From positions 3,844,001-3,908,000 of the forward strand of contig NZ_CP046654.1 in NCBI RefSeq assembly GCF_009759685.1: a DNA stretch of 64,000 nt, given 5' to 3'. The stretch is from Acinetobacter baumannii (lineage in GTDB: Bacteria > Pseudomonadota > Gammaproteobacteria > Pseudomonadales > Moraxellaceae). How positions within the stretch are numbered: position 1 is the first letter of the stretch; each line of letters starts with the position of its first letter. Shown one piece after another: positions 1 through 8,588 of this stretch. The notes beneath the pieces are model-generated. The model did not search any database. It worked only from the letters and a program-made list of their open reading frames with translations, and had not been told where the DNA came from. The position numbers and the translations under genes were made by a program.

Positions 1-217
1 CACCTGCTGGACGTGGGTTACGAGCTGGAACAACTGTAGAAATTGCGTGTTTGTAAACCATTTGACTTACAGTATTTTTTAATAAAACAACATATTGGTC
101 AAAAGATTCAATATGACCTTGTAATTTAATACCGTTAACAAGGAAAATAGAAACTGGGATGCGTTCTTTACGGAGAGAATTTAAGAACGGATCTTGTAAA
201 GTTTGACCTTTAGACAT
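1..217 (-). CDS. hfq: RNA chaperone Hfq (3' end outside window)
   Basis: Only the first 72 codons are present; the gene runs off the left edge. The visible part is the whole Sm-like core: an N-terminal helix beginning [13 protein letters not shown], the Sm1 strand region with [15 protein letters not shown], and the Sm2 signature YKHAIST near residues 56-62. Hfq hexamers bind A- and U-rich RNA and pair small RNAs with mRNAs. The start ATG (215-217) has a GGAG ribosome site 6 bases upstream. It lies directly downstream of miaA, the usual order in gammaproteobacteria. Acinetobacter Hfq is known for a long glycine-rich tail, which cannot be seen here. Identity is secure. Confidence 0.97.
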   Translation of the reverse strand, partial: MSKGQTLQDPFLNSLRKERIPVSIFLVNGIKLQGHIESFDQYVVLLKNTVSQMVYKHAISTVVPARNPRPAG

Positions 218-311
218 TTTTAACTCCAAAAAAAAATTTTTAAATCAGCGCAAAAAAACTATCTTTATTTTTCAACTAAAAATTATAAAAAGACAGTGTG
301 CAAATTTTGCT

Positions 312-1256
312 TTATCCATAAGAGTTTCGCAAGTCTTCTTTCGCCTGCTTTATCGTCAAGTAAGTTTTAAAATCGTGTATTTCTTGCAAAGAACGTAACC
401 ACGTATATTGACGTTTGGCAAGTTGTCGTGTTGCAAATAAGGCTTTATCCTCCATTTCCTGCTTTTTTTTGAGACTCATATCACTTTTTAATAGAAATTC
501 TAGAGCTTGTCGATAACCAACAGAACGCATAGAGGGTAAATTTTCATCTAAATCGTATTTTTCAATTAGAGACTCGACTTCACTCAAAAAACCGATATCC
601 CACATTTTGCTTAATCTTTGCTCAATGCGTTGATGTAATTCTAACCGATCTGGAAGTAAAGCGTAGTTATGAAATGTGTATCGATATGGTACATTTTTTG
701 GTTGTTCTGCCTGCAATTTGGTAATTGGTTGACCTGTAATACGGTAAACTTCCAACGCCCGAATAATTCTTTGTTTATCAGAAACCTTAAACTTCACTCC
801 AGCCGCCGGATCTACTGCCACCAGCTCATCATAAACAGCTTGCCACCCTTCATTTGCTGCTTTTTCTTCAATTGCTGCGCGAACATTTGCATCTGCACTT
901 GGCAAGTTACTTGATAATCCTTCTAAGAGAGCTTTGAAATACAGCATGGTTCCTCCTACCAAAATAGGAGTTTTGCCACGTGAATGCATCTCATCAATTA
1001 AAGCGCAAGCATCTTCAACAAACTGAGCAGCCGAATAGACCTCAAGTGGAGTAATAATATCAATTAAATGATGCGGATATAGCTCCTGCTCTTCACGCGT
1101 TGGCTTAGCCGTACCAATATCCATATCTTTATATACAAGTGCAGAATCAACTGAAATTAATTCAAAATTTCCACGTTCATAGAGTTCACATGCCAAAGCG
1201 GTTTTTCCGCTTGCAGTCGGTCCCATTAAATTGATGACGGGCAATTGATTTGACAT
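312..1256 (-). CDS. miaA: tRNA dimethylallyltransferase MiaA
   Basis: MiaA transfers a dimethylallyl group to the N6 of A37 in tRNAs that read codons beginning with U, the first step towards ms2i6A. The 314-residue protein has the usual length. It shows the P-loop [11 protein letters not shown] near residues 12-22, the family signature [16 protein letters not shown] near 38-53, HHLIDI, GGTMLYF, and the C-terminal [14 protein letters not shown] segment. It sits 6 bp after mutL and upstream of hfq on the same strand, so the three are probably co-transcribed. Nothing looks abnormal. Confidence 0.97.
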
Positions 1257-1262
1257 GTAAAA

Positions 1263-3215
1263 CTACTCTCCTCGAGCAAATAATTTATCTAGTTGAGATA
1301 ATGGAAATGCACGCCAAGTTGGGCGACCATGGTTACATTGGCTCGCAAATTCGGTTTGTTCCATTTGGCGAAGTAAAGCATTCATTTCTGAGAGACTAAG
1401 TTGTCGATGAGCACGTACTGCACCATGACACGCCATACCTGCTAACAGTTCATCACGCTTTTGCAATAAACCTTGTGCTTCATCATTTGGATCTAAGTCA
1501 TTGAGAAGTTCGGGAATAAGATTTTCAAAATCCGCTTTTTGCAAAATAGCCGGCACACCACGCACAATGACTTGCTCATCGCCATATAAATCAATCTCTA
1601 ACCCTAAGCGTTCAAGCTGAGGTTTTAAATCCTCAACACGAACAGCTTGCATACGACTAATTGAGATCACTTTAGGGATAAGCAACTGTTGAGATGTCCA
1701 GAACTCAGGTTTATCCCAAGCATTTTTCATTTGTTGCAGCAAAATACGCTCATGTGCTGCATGCATATCAACAATAATCAGGCCTTCAGTATTTTGCGCC
1801 AAAATATAAATTCCATGAAGCTGGGCAATTGCGATACCTAATGGAAATTCATCTACCTTAGCGACAGGCTCAATATTTTCATCAACTGAAAAATTAGCAG
1901 GTTGATCACGTAATGGAGCCAAGTAAGTCTTTAATGCATTATTTAACTGCGCAGAACCATTATATTTTGGAGTTTGTTCCGCATAATGAACAGCTTGGGG
2001 ACGACTATTATTAAAATCAGTTAAAAGCTCAGTAGAAGGCTGATAACCATTTGGTTTGTCTACTGCTGTATCAGCGGCTTGCGCTGTACGGTGCAATGTA
2101 AATTGTTCTTGGTATTTAGGCTGAGGTTGTACCGAAAGATTTTGAATATCATCCACTTTCATGGCTTGTGCTAAATCAGCACTAGCTGTCTGAAATTGTG
2201 CTAATGTTTCTTTAGCATAATGTCTTACAAACTCATGTACTTCACGTTGATTTAGAAAACGAATCTCATGTTTTGTCGGGTGAACGTTAACATCAATATT
2301 TTCAGGATCAACTTCTAAGAAAAGTAAATAAGATGAATGCTGATGGCCATGTAAAATACCGTCATATGCCATTCTTAAAGCATGTGAAATGGTTTTATCT
2401 TTCACAATTCGGCCATTTACATACACATATTGTAAGTCTGCTTGGGCACGTGCATCTGAAGGATGCCCTAGCCAACCTGACAAACGCATGTTAATACTTT
2501 CGGCATCGATCCAGTAAGCATTTTGAACAAACTGTTGACCCAATAATTGCTGTACACGCTGAAATCTTAATTCACCACTATCTGCTATTGGTAAATTAAT
2601 TCGAATATTATCGTTATGCTCAAGTACAAAACGTATATCAAAATGCGTTAAAGCCAAACGGCGTACAATTTCTTCAATATGCCCAAATTCAGTGGTTGGC
2701 TTTTTTAAAAATTTACGGCGAGCAGGTACATTAAAAAACAAGTCCTGAACTCGAATATGAGTGCCCTTTTGTGCAGCAACAGCTTGGACTTGTTGATGAT
2801 CAAAGGCGGTACCATTCACCTCAACCTGATGACCAATTCCGCTTTCATCTTGGCTACTGGTTAAAGTCAATCGTGAAACTGCTGCAATAGAAGCAAGTGC
2901 TTCACCACGGAAACCTAAGCTAACAATCGCGTGTAAATCTTCTGCTGTTTTAATTTTACTGGTTGCATGGCGCATCACTGCCAATGGTAAATCATCAGGA
3001 TGAATCCCATGTCCATTGTCAATAATCTCGATTAATGTTGAGCCGCCTTGTGCAATCCGCACAATTAATTCGGTTGCACCTGCATCAATTGAGTTTTCTA
3101 ATAATTCTTTTACGACCGATGAAGGACGTTCAATCACCTCACCGGCAGCAATCTGGTTCGCTAACGCGGCGTCTAATGTATGAATACGACGTTGTGTTAG
3201 CTTTTCATCAGTCAT
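1263..3215 (-). CDS. mutL: DNA mismatch repair protein MutL
   Basis: MutL couples mismatch recognition by MutS to strand incision. The 650-residue protein has the N-terminal GHKL ATPase with NQIAAGEVIERP, ELLENSIDAGAT, DNGHGI, ATSKI and GFRGEALASI, a variable linker from about residue 340 to 440, and a C-terminal dimerisation domain. The C-terminal half carries VDMHAAHERI, ACHGAVRAH and CNHGRPTW, which resemble the endonuclease motifs of MutL in bacteria that lack MutH, although the last acidic residue of the first motif is Gln here. Endonuclease activity is therefore an inference. Its start overlaps the end of tsaE by 8 bp, implying translational coupling. Confidence 0.97.
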   Translation of the reverse strand: MTDEKLTQRRIHTLDAALANQIAAGEVIERPSSVVKELLENSIDAGATELIVRIAQGGSTLIEIIDNGHGIHPDDLPLAVMRHATSKIKTAEDLHAIVSLGFRGEALASIAAVSRLTLTSSQDESGIGHQVEVNGTAFDHQQVQAVAAQKGTHIRVQDLFFNVPARRKFLKKPTTEFGHIEEIVRRLALTHFDIRFVLEHNDNIRINLPIADSGELRFQRVQQLLGQQFVQNAYWIDAESINMRLSGWLGHPSDARAQADLQYVYVNGRIVKDKTISHALRMAYDGILHGHQHSSYLLFLEVDPENIDVNVHPTKHEIRFLNQREVHEFVRHYAKETLAQFQTASADLAQAMKVDDIQNLSVQPQPKYQEQFTLHRTAQAADTAVDKPNGYQPSTELLTDFNNSRPQAVHYAEQTPKYNGSAQLNNALKTYLAPLRDQPANFSVDENIEPVAKVDEFPLGIAIAQLHGIYILAQNTEGLIIVDMHAAHERILLQQMKNAWDKPEFWTSQQLLIPKVISISRMQAVRVEDLKPQLERLGLEIDLYGDEQVIVRGVPAILQKADFENLIPELLNDLDPNDEAQGLLQKRDELLAGMACHGAVRAHRQLSLSEMNALLRQMEQTEFASQCNHGRPTWRAFPLSQLDKLFARGE

Positions 3216-3681
3216 GAAGCTGTTCCTGCAAAGTCTGGTACAAATGCTCTGTTGGTAAAGTTAAGGTGACGAAACGATTGAGTTCATCATCTGATTTTTG
3301 AATATCAATGATGATATCTGCTTCAGGGATTTCGTCTCCACCTTTCGATGGCCACTCAAATAAAAATAGTGCATCCTGAATATCTAGATAATCACGGATT
3401 CCCATTAATTCAAGTTCGTACGGATCATTGAGACGATATAAGTCAAAATGAAAAATTTCTTTATTATTGATTTTATATGGTTCAACCAACGTATACGTCG
3501 GACTTTTAACCGAGCCTTTATGCCCTAGAGCTTGCAAAAAATAACGGGTCAATGTCGTTTTACCGGCGCCCAAATCTCCAATCAGATAAATCACACCAGC
3601 TTGAACATGCTGCGCCAATGCCTGAGCTAAACGCTGGGTATCTTCTTCATGATTTAAGACCATTTTCAATGAATACGACAT
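3208..3681 (-). CDS. tsaE: tRNA threonylcarbamoyladenosine biosynthesis ATPase TsaE
   Basis: TsaE is the small ATPase that works with TsaB, TsaC and TsaD to make t6A37 in ANN-decoding tRNAs. The Walker A motif GDLGAGKTTLTRY, the SPTYTLVEPY segment and FHFDLYRL are all present. The frame stays open to a TTG at 3702, with ATGs at 3690, 3681 and 3663 and no clear ribosome site at any of them. I chose 3681 because it gives the same distance to the P-loop as the E. coli protein. It overlaps mutL by 8 bp and heads the minus-strand mutL-miaA-hfq run. The amiB gene found here in enterobacteria is absent. Confidence 0.93.
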   Translation of the reverse strand: MSYSLKMVLNHEEDTQRLAQALAQHVQAGVIYLIGDLGAGKTTLTRYFLQALGHKGSVKSPTYTLVEPYKINNKEIFHFDLYRLNDPYELELMGIRDYLDIQDALFLFEWPSKGGDEIPEADIIIDIQKSDDELNRFVTLTLPTEHLYQTLQEQLHD

Positions 3682-3733
3682 AACACACATAACATGATTC
3701 AAAATAATCGATATGATACCATTGCCCTGCTTT

Positions 3734-3768
3734 AAAGCCTACTTAAGTGCTTAAAGTTGGCTTTTTTT
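3734..3768 (+). terminator. Terminator-like hairpin in the tsaE / pseudouridine synthase divergent gap
   Basis: The plus strand can fold AAAGCC-T-ACTT against AAGT-T-GGCTTT, with a loop of 8-10 bases, followed directly by a run of seven T (3762-3768). It points into the pseudouridine synthase gene that starts at 3801, so it is placed like an attenuator or a barrier to read-through from the tsaE side rather than like an ordinary gene end. Confidence 0.4.
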
Positions 3769-3800
3769 ACATCACATTTATTAAATATTGACACACTTTT

Positions 3801-4709
3801 ATGTCTAGCCCGATTGAATTTTTCCCACCTATGATTGATGGCGTAAGCGCAAGCCAAGTCTATCTTCCTCCACAAACGACAGCACAAACCATCTATCAAT
3901 TTCTTTGCGAAAATTTTCCACATATAAAAGCAACAGAGTGGCAGCAGCGTTTTCAAGATGGGCTTATTTACGCGGCAAATGGCGAAAAATTAACATTGAA
4001 CAGCTCTTATATAGCAAACACACATATTTTTTATTACCGATTCCTTGCTAACGAAGTACATGTTCCCTTTGAGCATCAGATTTTATTTGAAAATGATGAC
4101 TTGCTTGTTGTAGATAAACCCCATTTTTTAACGATTAGCCCAACAGGGCAATATGTACAAGAAACATTATTAGTCCGATTAAAAAAGCAAACTGGTAATG
4201 AGTTTTTAACCCCGATCCATCGATTAGACCGTGAAACTGCCGGTGTCGTTTTATTTTGCAAACGCCCACAGTCACGTGGAATTTACCAACAGTTATTTGC
4301 AGATCGTCAAGTCAATAAGATTTACCATGCAATCGCTGCATATAAAGCTGAATTAAAATTTCCTCAGAATTTAAAATTGTATTTAGATAAAGGTACACCC
4401 TTTTATACAATGCAGGTGATTACACATACAAAAACCAATACCGAAACTAAAATTGAGTTGATTGAGCATAATCACTCATGGGCTAAATATTGTTTAACGC
4501 CAACCACCGGAAAACAGCATCAACTCCGCGTCCATTTAAATCATTTGGGAATTCCGATTAAAAATGATCCGTTTTATCCAATAGTTCAACATAAAGCCGA
4601 TGATGATTTTTCTCAGCCCTTACAGCTTCTAGCTAAGCAAATTTCTTTTATAGACCCGCTAACAAAACAGGAAATGGTTTTCAATTCACAGCTTGAATTG
4701 ACACTGTAA
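3801..4709 (+). CDS. RluA-family RNA pseudouridine synthase
   Basis: This 302-residue enzyme belongs to the RluA family, which isomerises uridine to pseudouridine in rRNA or tRNA. The catalytic motif HRLDRETAGVVLF lies near residues 139-151 with the catalytic Asp in RLDRE. The family motif LLVVDKPHFLTISP comes before it, and TGKQHQLRVHLNHLGIPI follows near residue 238. The N-terminal 90 residues may be a poorly conserved S4-like segment. The exact target nucleotide cannot be told from sequence. ATG 3801 has no recognisable ribosome site, and a terminator-like hairpin stands 33 bp upstream. Confidence 0.9.
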   Translation: MSSPIEFFPPMIDGVSASQVYLPPQTTAQTIYQFLCENFPHIKATEWQQRFQDGLIYAANGEKLTLNSSYIANTHIFYYRFLANEVHVPFEHQILFENDDLLVVDKPHFLTISPTGQYVQETLLVRLKKQTGNEFLTPIHRLDRETAGVVLFCKRPQSRGIYQQLFADRQVNKIYHAIAAYKAELKFPQNLKLYLDKGTPFYTMQVITHTKTNTETKIELIEHNHSWAKYCLTPTTGKQHQLRVHLNHLGIPIKNDPFYPIVQHKADDDFSQPLQLLAKQISFIDPLTKQEMVFNSQLELTL

Positions 4710-4820
4710 TCGCATCGTAATGACAAAAAGATTATTTTTTATGCTGAAAGACATTGAAATTACATTCCGATGGTTTAAAATAAATCCCTAAAAATTAAAA
4801 ATCATTTGGTTTTGTTATTC

Positions 4821-5129
4821 ATGCGAAAAACAGAAGTTTATCAGGTTCGACTTGACTCCCAAGAGAAAAAACAGGCTTTTGCTGTTTTTAAACAATTGGG
4901 GATTACCCCTGCCCAAGCAGTGCGACTGTTCTTTAAACAAGTCGTCTTAACCAAATCTATTCCTTTTGCGATCGAAAACCAGAATATTAATATGGAACAA
5001 TTATTAAAACTGAGAAAAGCAAAAGCATCTTCATTAAATCAGAACGCTTCAACTTTAAATGAAGATGATGACCATGAAGATTTATTTGAAGAGTTAAATG
5101 CACTATTAGGTGAAAGTGACAAAACTTAA
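4821..5129 (+). CDS. RelB/DinJ-family antitoxin-like protein, orphan
   Basis: The 102-residue protein (starting at ATG 4821; the frame extends to a TTG at 4806) has an N-terminal ribbon-helix-helix typical of RelB/DinJ antitoxins: KTEVYQVRLDSQEKKQ forms the strand and first helix, and LGITPAQAVRLFFKQVV the second, ending with the family-typical IPFAIE. The C-terminal 50 residues are acidic (NEDDDHEDLFEEL) and likely disordered, as in toxin-binding tails. No RelE/YafQ toxin lies next to it. The following gene, 97 bp away with its own strong ribosome site, is a GNAT acetyltransferase. It may be an orphan regulator or half of an unusual pair. Confidence 0.75.
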   Translation: MRKTEVYQVRLDSQEKKQAFAVFKQLGITPAQAVRLFFKQVVLTKSIPFAIENQNINMEQLLKLRKAKASSLNQNASTLNEDDDHEDLFEELNALLGESDKT

Positions 5130-5226
5130 CGGTGTTGCATTTTTAAACAACTTTTAACGTCAATTCGCTTCTTTTTTAGTTATGCTCTCTTTGTAAAAAT
5201 ATAAACATAAATACAAGGAGCGCCTA

Positions 5227-5670
5227 ATGATTGTAAGACGAGCGACCTATGAAGATCTAAGCCAACTCGCTGTCCTATTTGATGAATACCGACAATTTTA
5301 TGGTGCATCTTCTAATCTCGAAGAATCCCATCATTTTTTAAAACAACGTTTTGAGAATAAAGAGAGCGTATTTTTTATCCATATTAAGGACGAAAAAATT
5401 ACTGGGTTCGTATTGCTTTATTTAGGTTTTTCTTCAGTTGCTTGTTCAACTTACTACATCTTAGATGATGTATATGTTACCCCCCTATTCCGTCGTCAAG
5501 GCTCGGCAAAACAGCTCATTGATACAGCGATTTTATTTGCAAAACAAGAAAATGCTTTACGTATTAGCCTAGAAACCCAATCGAATAATCATGAATCTCA
5601 CCGCCTCTATGAAAAAATGGGGTTTATTAGAGACAGTGAGTTTCAGACATTTCATTGTTTTCTTAAATAA
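5227..5670 (+). CDS. GNAT-family N-acetyltransferase
   Basis: A 147-residue single-domain GNAT protein that should transfer an acetyl group from acetyl-CoA to an amine; the substrate is unknown. The acetyl-CoA binding loop is YVTPLFRRQGSAKQLI near residues 86-101 (R-x-x-G-x-A pattern). The motif B end NNHESHRLYEKMGFIRD near 121-137 is typical. A good ribosome site (AAGGAG) stands 7 bases before the ATG. Its last 8 bp overlap the convergent rsuA-like gene. The preceding gene encodes a RelB-type protein, but the gap and separate ribosome site argue for an independent unit. Confidence 0.88.
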   Translation: MIVRRATYEDLSQLAVLFDEYRQFYGASSNLEESHHFLKQRFENKESVFFIHIKDEKITGFVLLYLGFSSVACSTYYILDDVYVTPLFRRQGSAKQLIDTAILFAKQENALRISLETQSNNHESHRLYEKMGFIRDSEFQTFHCFLK

Positions 5671-6367
5671 TATTTTGGGCGAGTTGTTTTTCCTGCTCCG
5701 ACAAATATACCCAGCCCCCTTCCTCAATTTCAGGTAAAACCAATTGACCAATTTGATGTCGATGTAACTTCTCGACTTTATTGCCTACGGCTGCAATCAT
5801 TCTTTTAACTTGATGATAAACACCTTGATGAATAGTCATCGTTAATTGATGAGTTCCTAGTAGTGCTACATCTGTGGCAGCAAATACCCCCTTTTCTTGG
5901 TGTAAATTAACACCCTGAGTAAGCATTTCAATTTGCTCAGGGGTTACGGGGTCGTAAGTTGTAACGTGATAAACCTTTGGTACATGTTTACGAGGATGAG
6001 TTAAAGCTTGTAGATATTTACCATCATCAGTAAGTAAAAGCAGACCCGTTGTGTCTTGATCCAAGCGTCCAACCGCCTGCACACCACGATGAATCATGGT
6101 TTCAGGCAGTAGGCTAAAAACACTTTGATGATGCTGAGGATGATGAGAACACTCGAAACCTTGAGGTTTTCTTAGAGCAATATAAATTTTTTCTCTATAT
6201 TGATAATTTTGGCCAAAAACGGAAAACTCAAAATTTTCTGGGGAGAACTGCTTTTTGAGATCACTCACAACCTCCCCATCAATAATTACTGAACCATTTT
6301 TTATTAACTGCTGACAATATTTACGTGAACCAAACCCTTGTGATTGTAAAATTTTTTCCAGCAGCAT
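5663..6367 (-). CDS. rsuA: RsuA/RluB-family rRNA pseudouridine synthase
   Basis: The 234-residue protein has the N-terminal S4 RNA-binding domain (MLLEKILQSQGFGSRKYC...IKNGSVIIDGEVV, residues 1-40) followed by the catalytic domain with the RsuA-type motif VGRLDQDTTGLLLLTDDG near residues 97-114 and the late motif HQGVYHQVKRMIAAVGNKV near 179-197. This layout and length fit RsuA, which makes pseudouridine 516 in 16S rRNA, better than RluB/E/F; the precise target is an inference. It is convergent with the GNAT gene and overlaps it by 8 bp. Confidence 0.85.
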   Translation of the reverse strand: MLLEKILQSQGFGSRKYCQQLIKNGSVIIDGEVVSDLKKQFSPENFEFSVFGQNYQYREKIYIALRKPQGFECSHHPQHHQSVFSLLPETMIHRGVQAVGRLDQDTTGLLLLTDDGKYLQALTHPRKHVPKVYHVTTYDPVTPEQIEMLTQGVNLHQEKGVFAATDVALLGTHQLTMTIHQGVYHQVKRMIAAVGNKVEKLHRHQIGQLVLPEIEEGGWVYLSEQEKQLAQNII

Positions 6368-6467
6368 AAAGCTTTCTCTTTAAAACGAAACCATTATTTT
6401 AACGTAATTTTAGTGTTTTATTACCTTCTGCTTTATCATCTTCGCATTTAACTTCATTAACTTTGAA

Positions 6468-6686
6468 TTATTCTTCAATGACACGATAAATTTTTTCGTT
6501 TTGTTCACTTTCAAATAGCAATTCTGTAGTGGGTAAGATCACCTCATTATCTACAATAATATGTTCGATACGCTGACTTAGCTTTAAAGGCTCATTTTCA
6601 TGTTCAACTAAATTCTTCTTTAATTGAGCTTTCGCATCATGAATTTGATCAAATTGGTCTTTGATCTTGATATCTATAATATCCAT
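6468..6686 (-). CDS. Small hypothetical protein
   Basis: A 72-residue protein I do not recognise. It is acidic, has no signal peptide or membrane segment, and its first half (KIKDQFDQIHDAKAQLKKNL) is likely helical. An AGGA ribosome site 9 bases before the ATG and good codon use support it as a real gene. It stands alone: rsuA ends the previous unit about 100 bp away on the same strand, and upstream is a roughly 250-bp AT-rich gap without another feature I can name. Confidence 0.6.
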   Translation of the reverse strand: MDIIDIKIKDQFDQIHDAKAQLKKNLVEHENEPLKLSQRIEHIIVDNEVILPTTELLFESEQNEKIYRVIEE

Positions 6687-6882
6687 AAGATTAATCCTGT
6701 ACTCATGAGTAGTGATTATTTTTATATCACACTATCTCAAAAGAATACTTTTTAAGTTGTTAATTTATATAACATTGTTTCCAAGCGTAACCACAGATAA
6801 AACTCTTTATCATTGAGTCATATACAAGAAAATTTCCACTAAAAAGCCTTTGTTTGATCTTTTTTAACCTTAAAAGCTCTGA

Positions 6883-7390
<508 letters not shown>

Positions 7391-7392
<2 letters not shown>

Positions 7393-7414
7393 AAGGCACC
7401 CGAAGGCACCTTTT
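7391..7414 (+). terminator. Probable terminator after the DUF441 gene
   Basis: AAAAGG and CCTTTT pair, with a CA/CA internal mismatch and a further CC/GG pair around a CGAA loop; T-rich sequence follows. It begins right at the stop codon of the DUF441 gene and could also serve the convergent regulator gene. Confidence 0.5.
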
Positions 7415-7442
7415 AATAAATGCTTAGGCTAAATAAGTACTT

Positions 7443-8363
7443 TTAACCTGAATAGTAAGAAGTGCGTTTTAAAGAAAACTTTTCTAGCTGCTTTAAGAAA
7501 CCTTCAAAGTAGCTCTTCTCTTTTTCTTCAGTTCGATAACCTGCATACAATGTACGTCTTAAACCCGCTGGAGAAACACAATCTAGACGGCGGCTAGTCA
7601 CCCAACCCTTTTGTTCGTATTCATTGACTACCCAATCTGGCAAAGCAGCAATACCTCGGCCACTCGCAACAAGTTGAATAAGCATTTGCGTTAAGTCTGT
7701 TGTTCGGATTTGTTTTGGTTGAATATTTGCAGGTATAAACAGTTTCGACATGATATCTAAACGGTGCTTATCAACCGGGTAAGTAATAAGAACCTCTTCT
7801 GCGAGATCCTGAACAGTAATATTTTCAGCACGAACCAATCGATGAGTATTTGATAAAACCAAACGCGACTCATATTCAAAAATCGGGAAGTATTCGATTC
7901 CTTTTAGCGCAATCGGATCGGCTGTAATAAGTAAATCAAACTCAGCATTTTGTAAAAGTTCATGTGGATTCGCTTCAAATCCCGAAGCAAAGTCTAAATC
8001 GACGTCTGGATATTGCTGACGGTACTGATTGAGTAAAGGCATTAGCCAGTCAAAACAGCTATGACATTCAGATGAAAAAATAATTCTGCCCGTTTGTCCG
8101 TGCACAATACGTGTAATGTCACTCTGAGTAATCTGAATTTGCGGCAATACATCATCAGCTAACTTAAGTAGGCGTTGTCCTACATTAGAAAAACTAACAG
8201 GTCGACTGCGGCGATTAACCACCTCTACCCCATACCAATGATCTAATTCTTTTAATTGGTGAGAAATAGCCGAGGGCGTTAAGCATAGGTCATTAGCTGC
8301 AGCGACCAGTGAACCATGTTCACGTAAAGCAACTAAAGTTTTAAGGTGTCGAATTTCTAACAT
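7443..8363 (-). CDS. metR: MetR-type LysR transcriptional regulator
   Basis: The 306-residue LysR protein aligns well with MetR, the homocysteine-responsive activator of methionine synthesis genes. The N-terminal winged helix-turn-helix reads LEIRHLKTLVALREHGSL then LCLTPSAISHQLKELD. The effector domain keeps the MetR hallmark SSECHSCFDWLMPLL near residue 97-111, plus YPVDKHRLDI and GRGIAALPDWVV. ATG 8363 is preferred over the in-frame GTG 8369. No met gene is adjacent. A near-perfect MetR-type palindrome sits about 95 bp upstream (8456-8470), which suggests autoregulation. The MetR assignment rests on remembered family sequence, not a search. Confidence 0.85.
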   Translation of the reverse strand: MLEIRHLKTLVALREHGSLVAAANDLCLTPSAISHQLKELDHWYGVEVVNRRSRPVSFSNVGQRLLKLADDVLPQIQITQSDITRIVHGQTGRIIFSSECHSCFDWLMPLLNQYRQQYPDVDLDFASGFEANPHELLQNAEFDLLITADPIALKGIEYFPIFEYESRLVLSNTHRLVRAENITVQDLAEEVLITYPVDKHRLDIMSKLFIPANIQPKQIRTTDLTQMLIQLVASGRGIAALPDWVVNEYEQKGWVTSRRLDCVSPAGLRRTLYAGYRTEEKEKSYFEGFLKQLEKFSLKRTSYYSG

Positions 8364-8455
8364 GGGCACAAGCCTGAATACATAAATTTATCTATAAATT
8401 TTTAAGTTATCTCTTGTTTATTACTAAACAGAGTTACGGAGATAAATCATCACTA

Positions 8456-8470
8456 ATGAATACCATTCAT
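8456..8470. promoter_or_regulatory. MetR-box-like palindrome upstream of metR
   Basis: ATGAAT-ACC-ATTCAT contains TGAA-N5-TTCA, which matches the published enterobacterial MetR consensus TGAANNWNNTTCA except at the central base (C instead of A/T). Its place upstream of a MetR-like gene makes autoregulation plausible. Confidence 0.5.
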
Positions 8471-8541
8471 CTTATCACAAAATTAATTAATTTGTCTCAA
8501 CATAAGTTTTTGTTAATTACATATGGACTTTACTAACAAAT

Positions 8542-8571
8542 AAAAAATAGACCCATTCAGATCTATTTTTT
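8542..8571 (-). terminator. Terminator after the DUF4198 gene
   Basis: A perfect 10-bp stem (AAAAAATAGA / TCTATTTTTT) with a 10-base loop stands 17 bp after the stop of the minus-strand DUF4198 gene. Its A/T-rich arms provide a U-tract in either direction. Confidence 0.65.
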
Positions 8572-8588
8572 ATAAAATGAAAATATTC

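Noticed and set aside
4821..5670. A confirmed toxin-antitoxin operon
   Set aside because: The two genes have a 97-bp gap and separate ribosome sites, and the GNAT protein looks generic; reported only as an open question.
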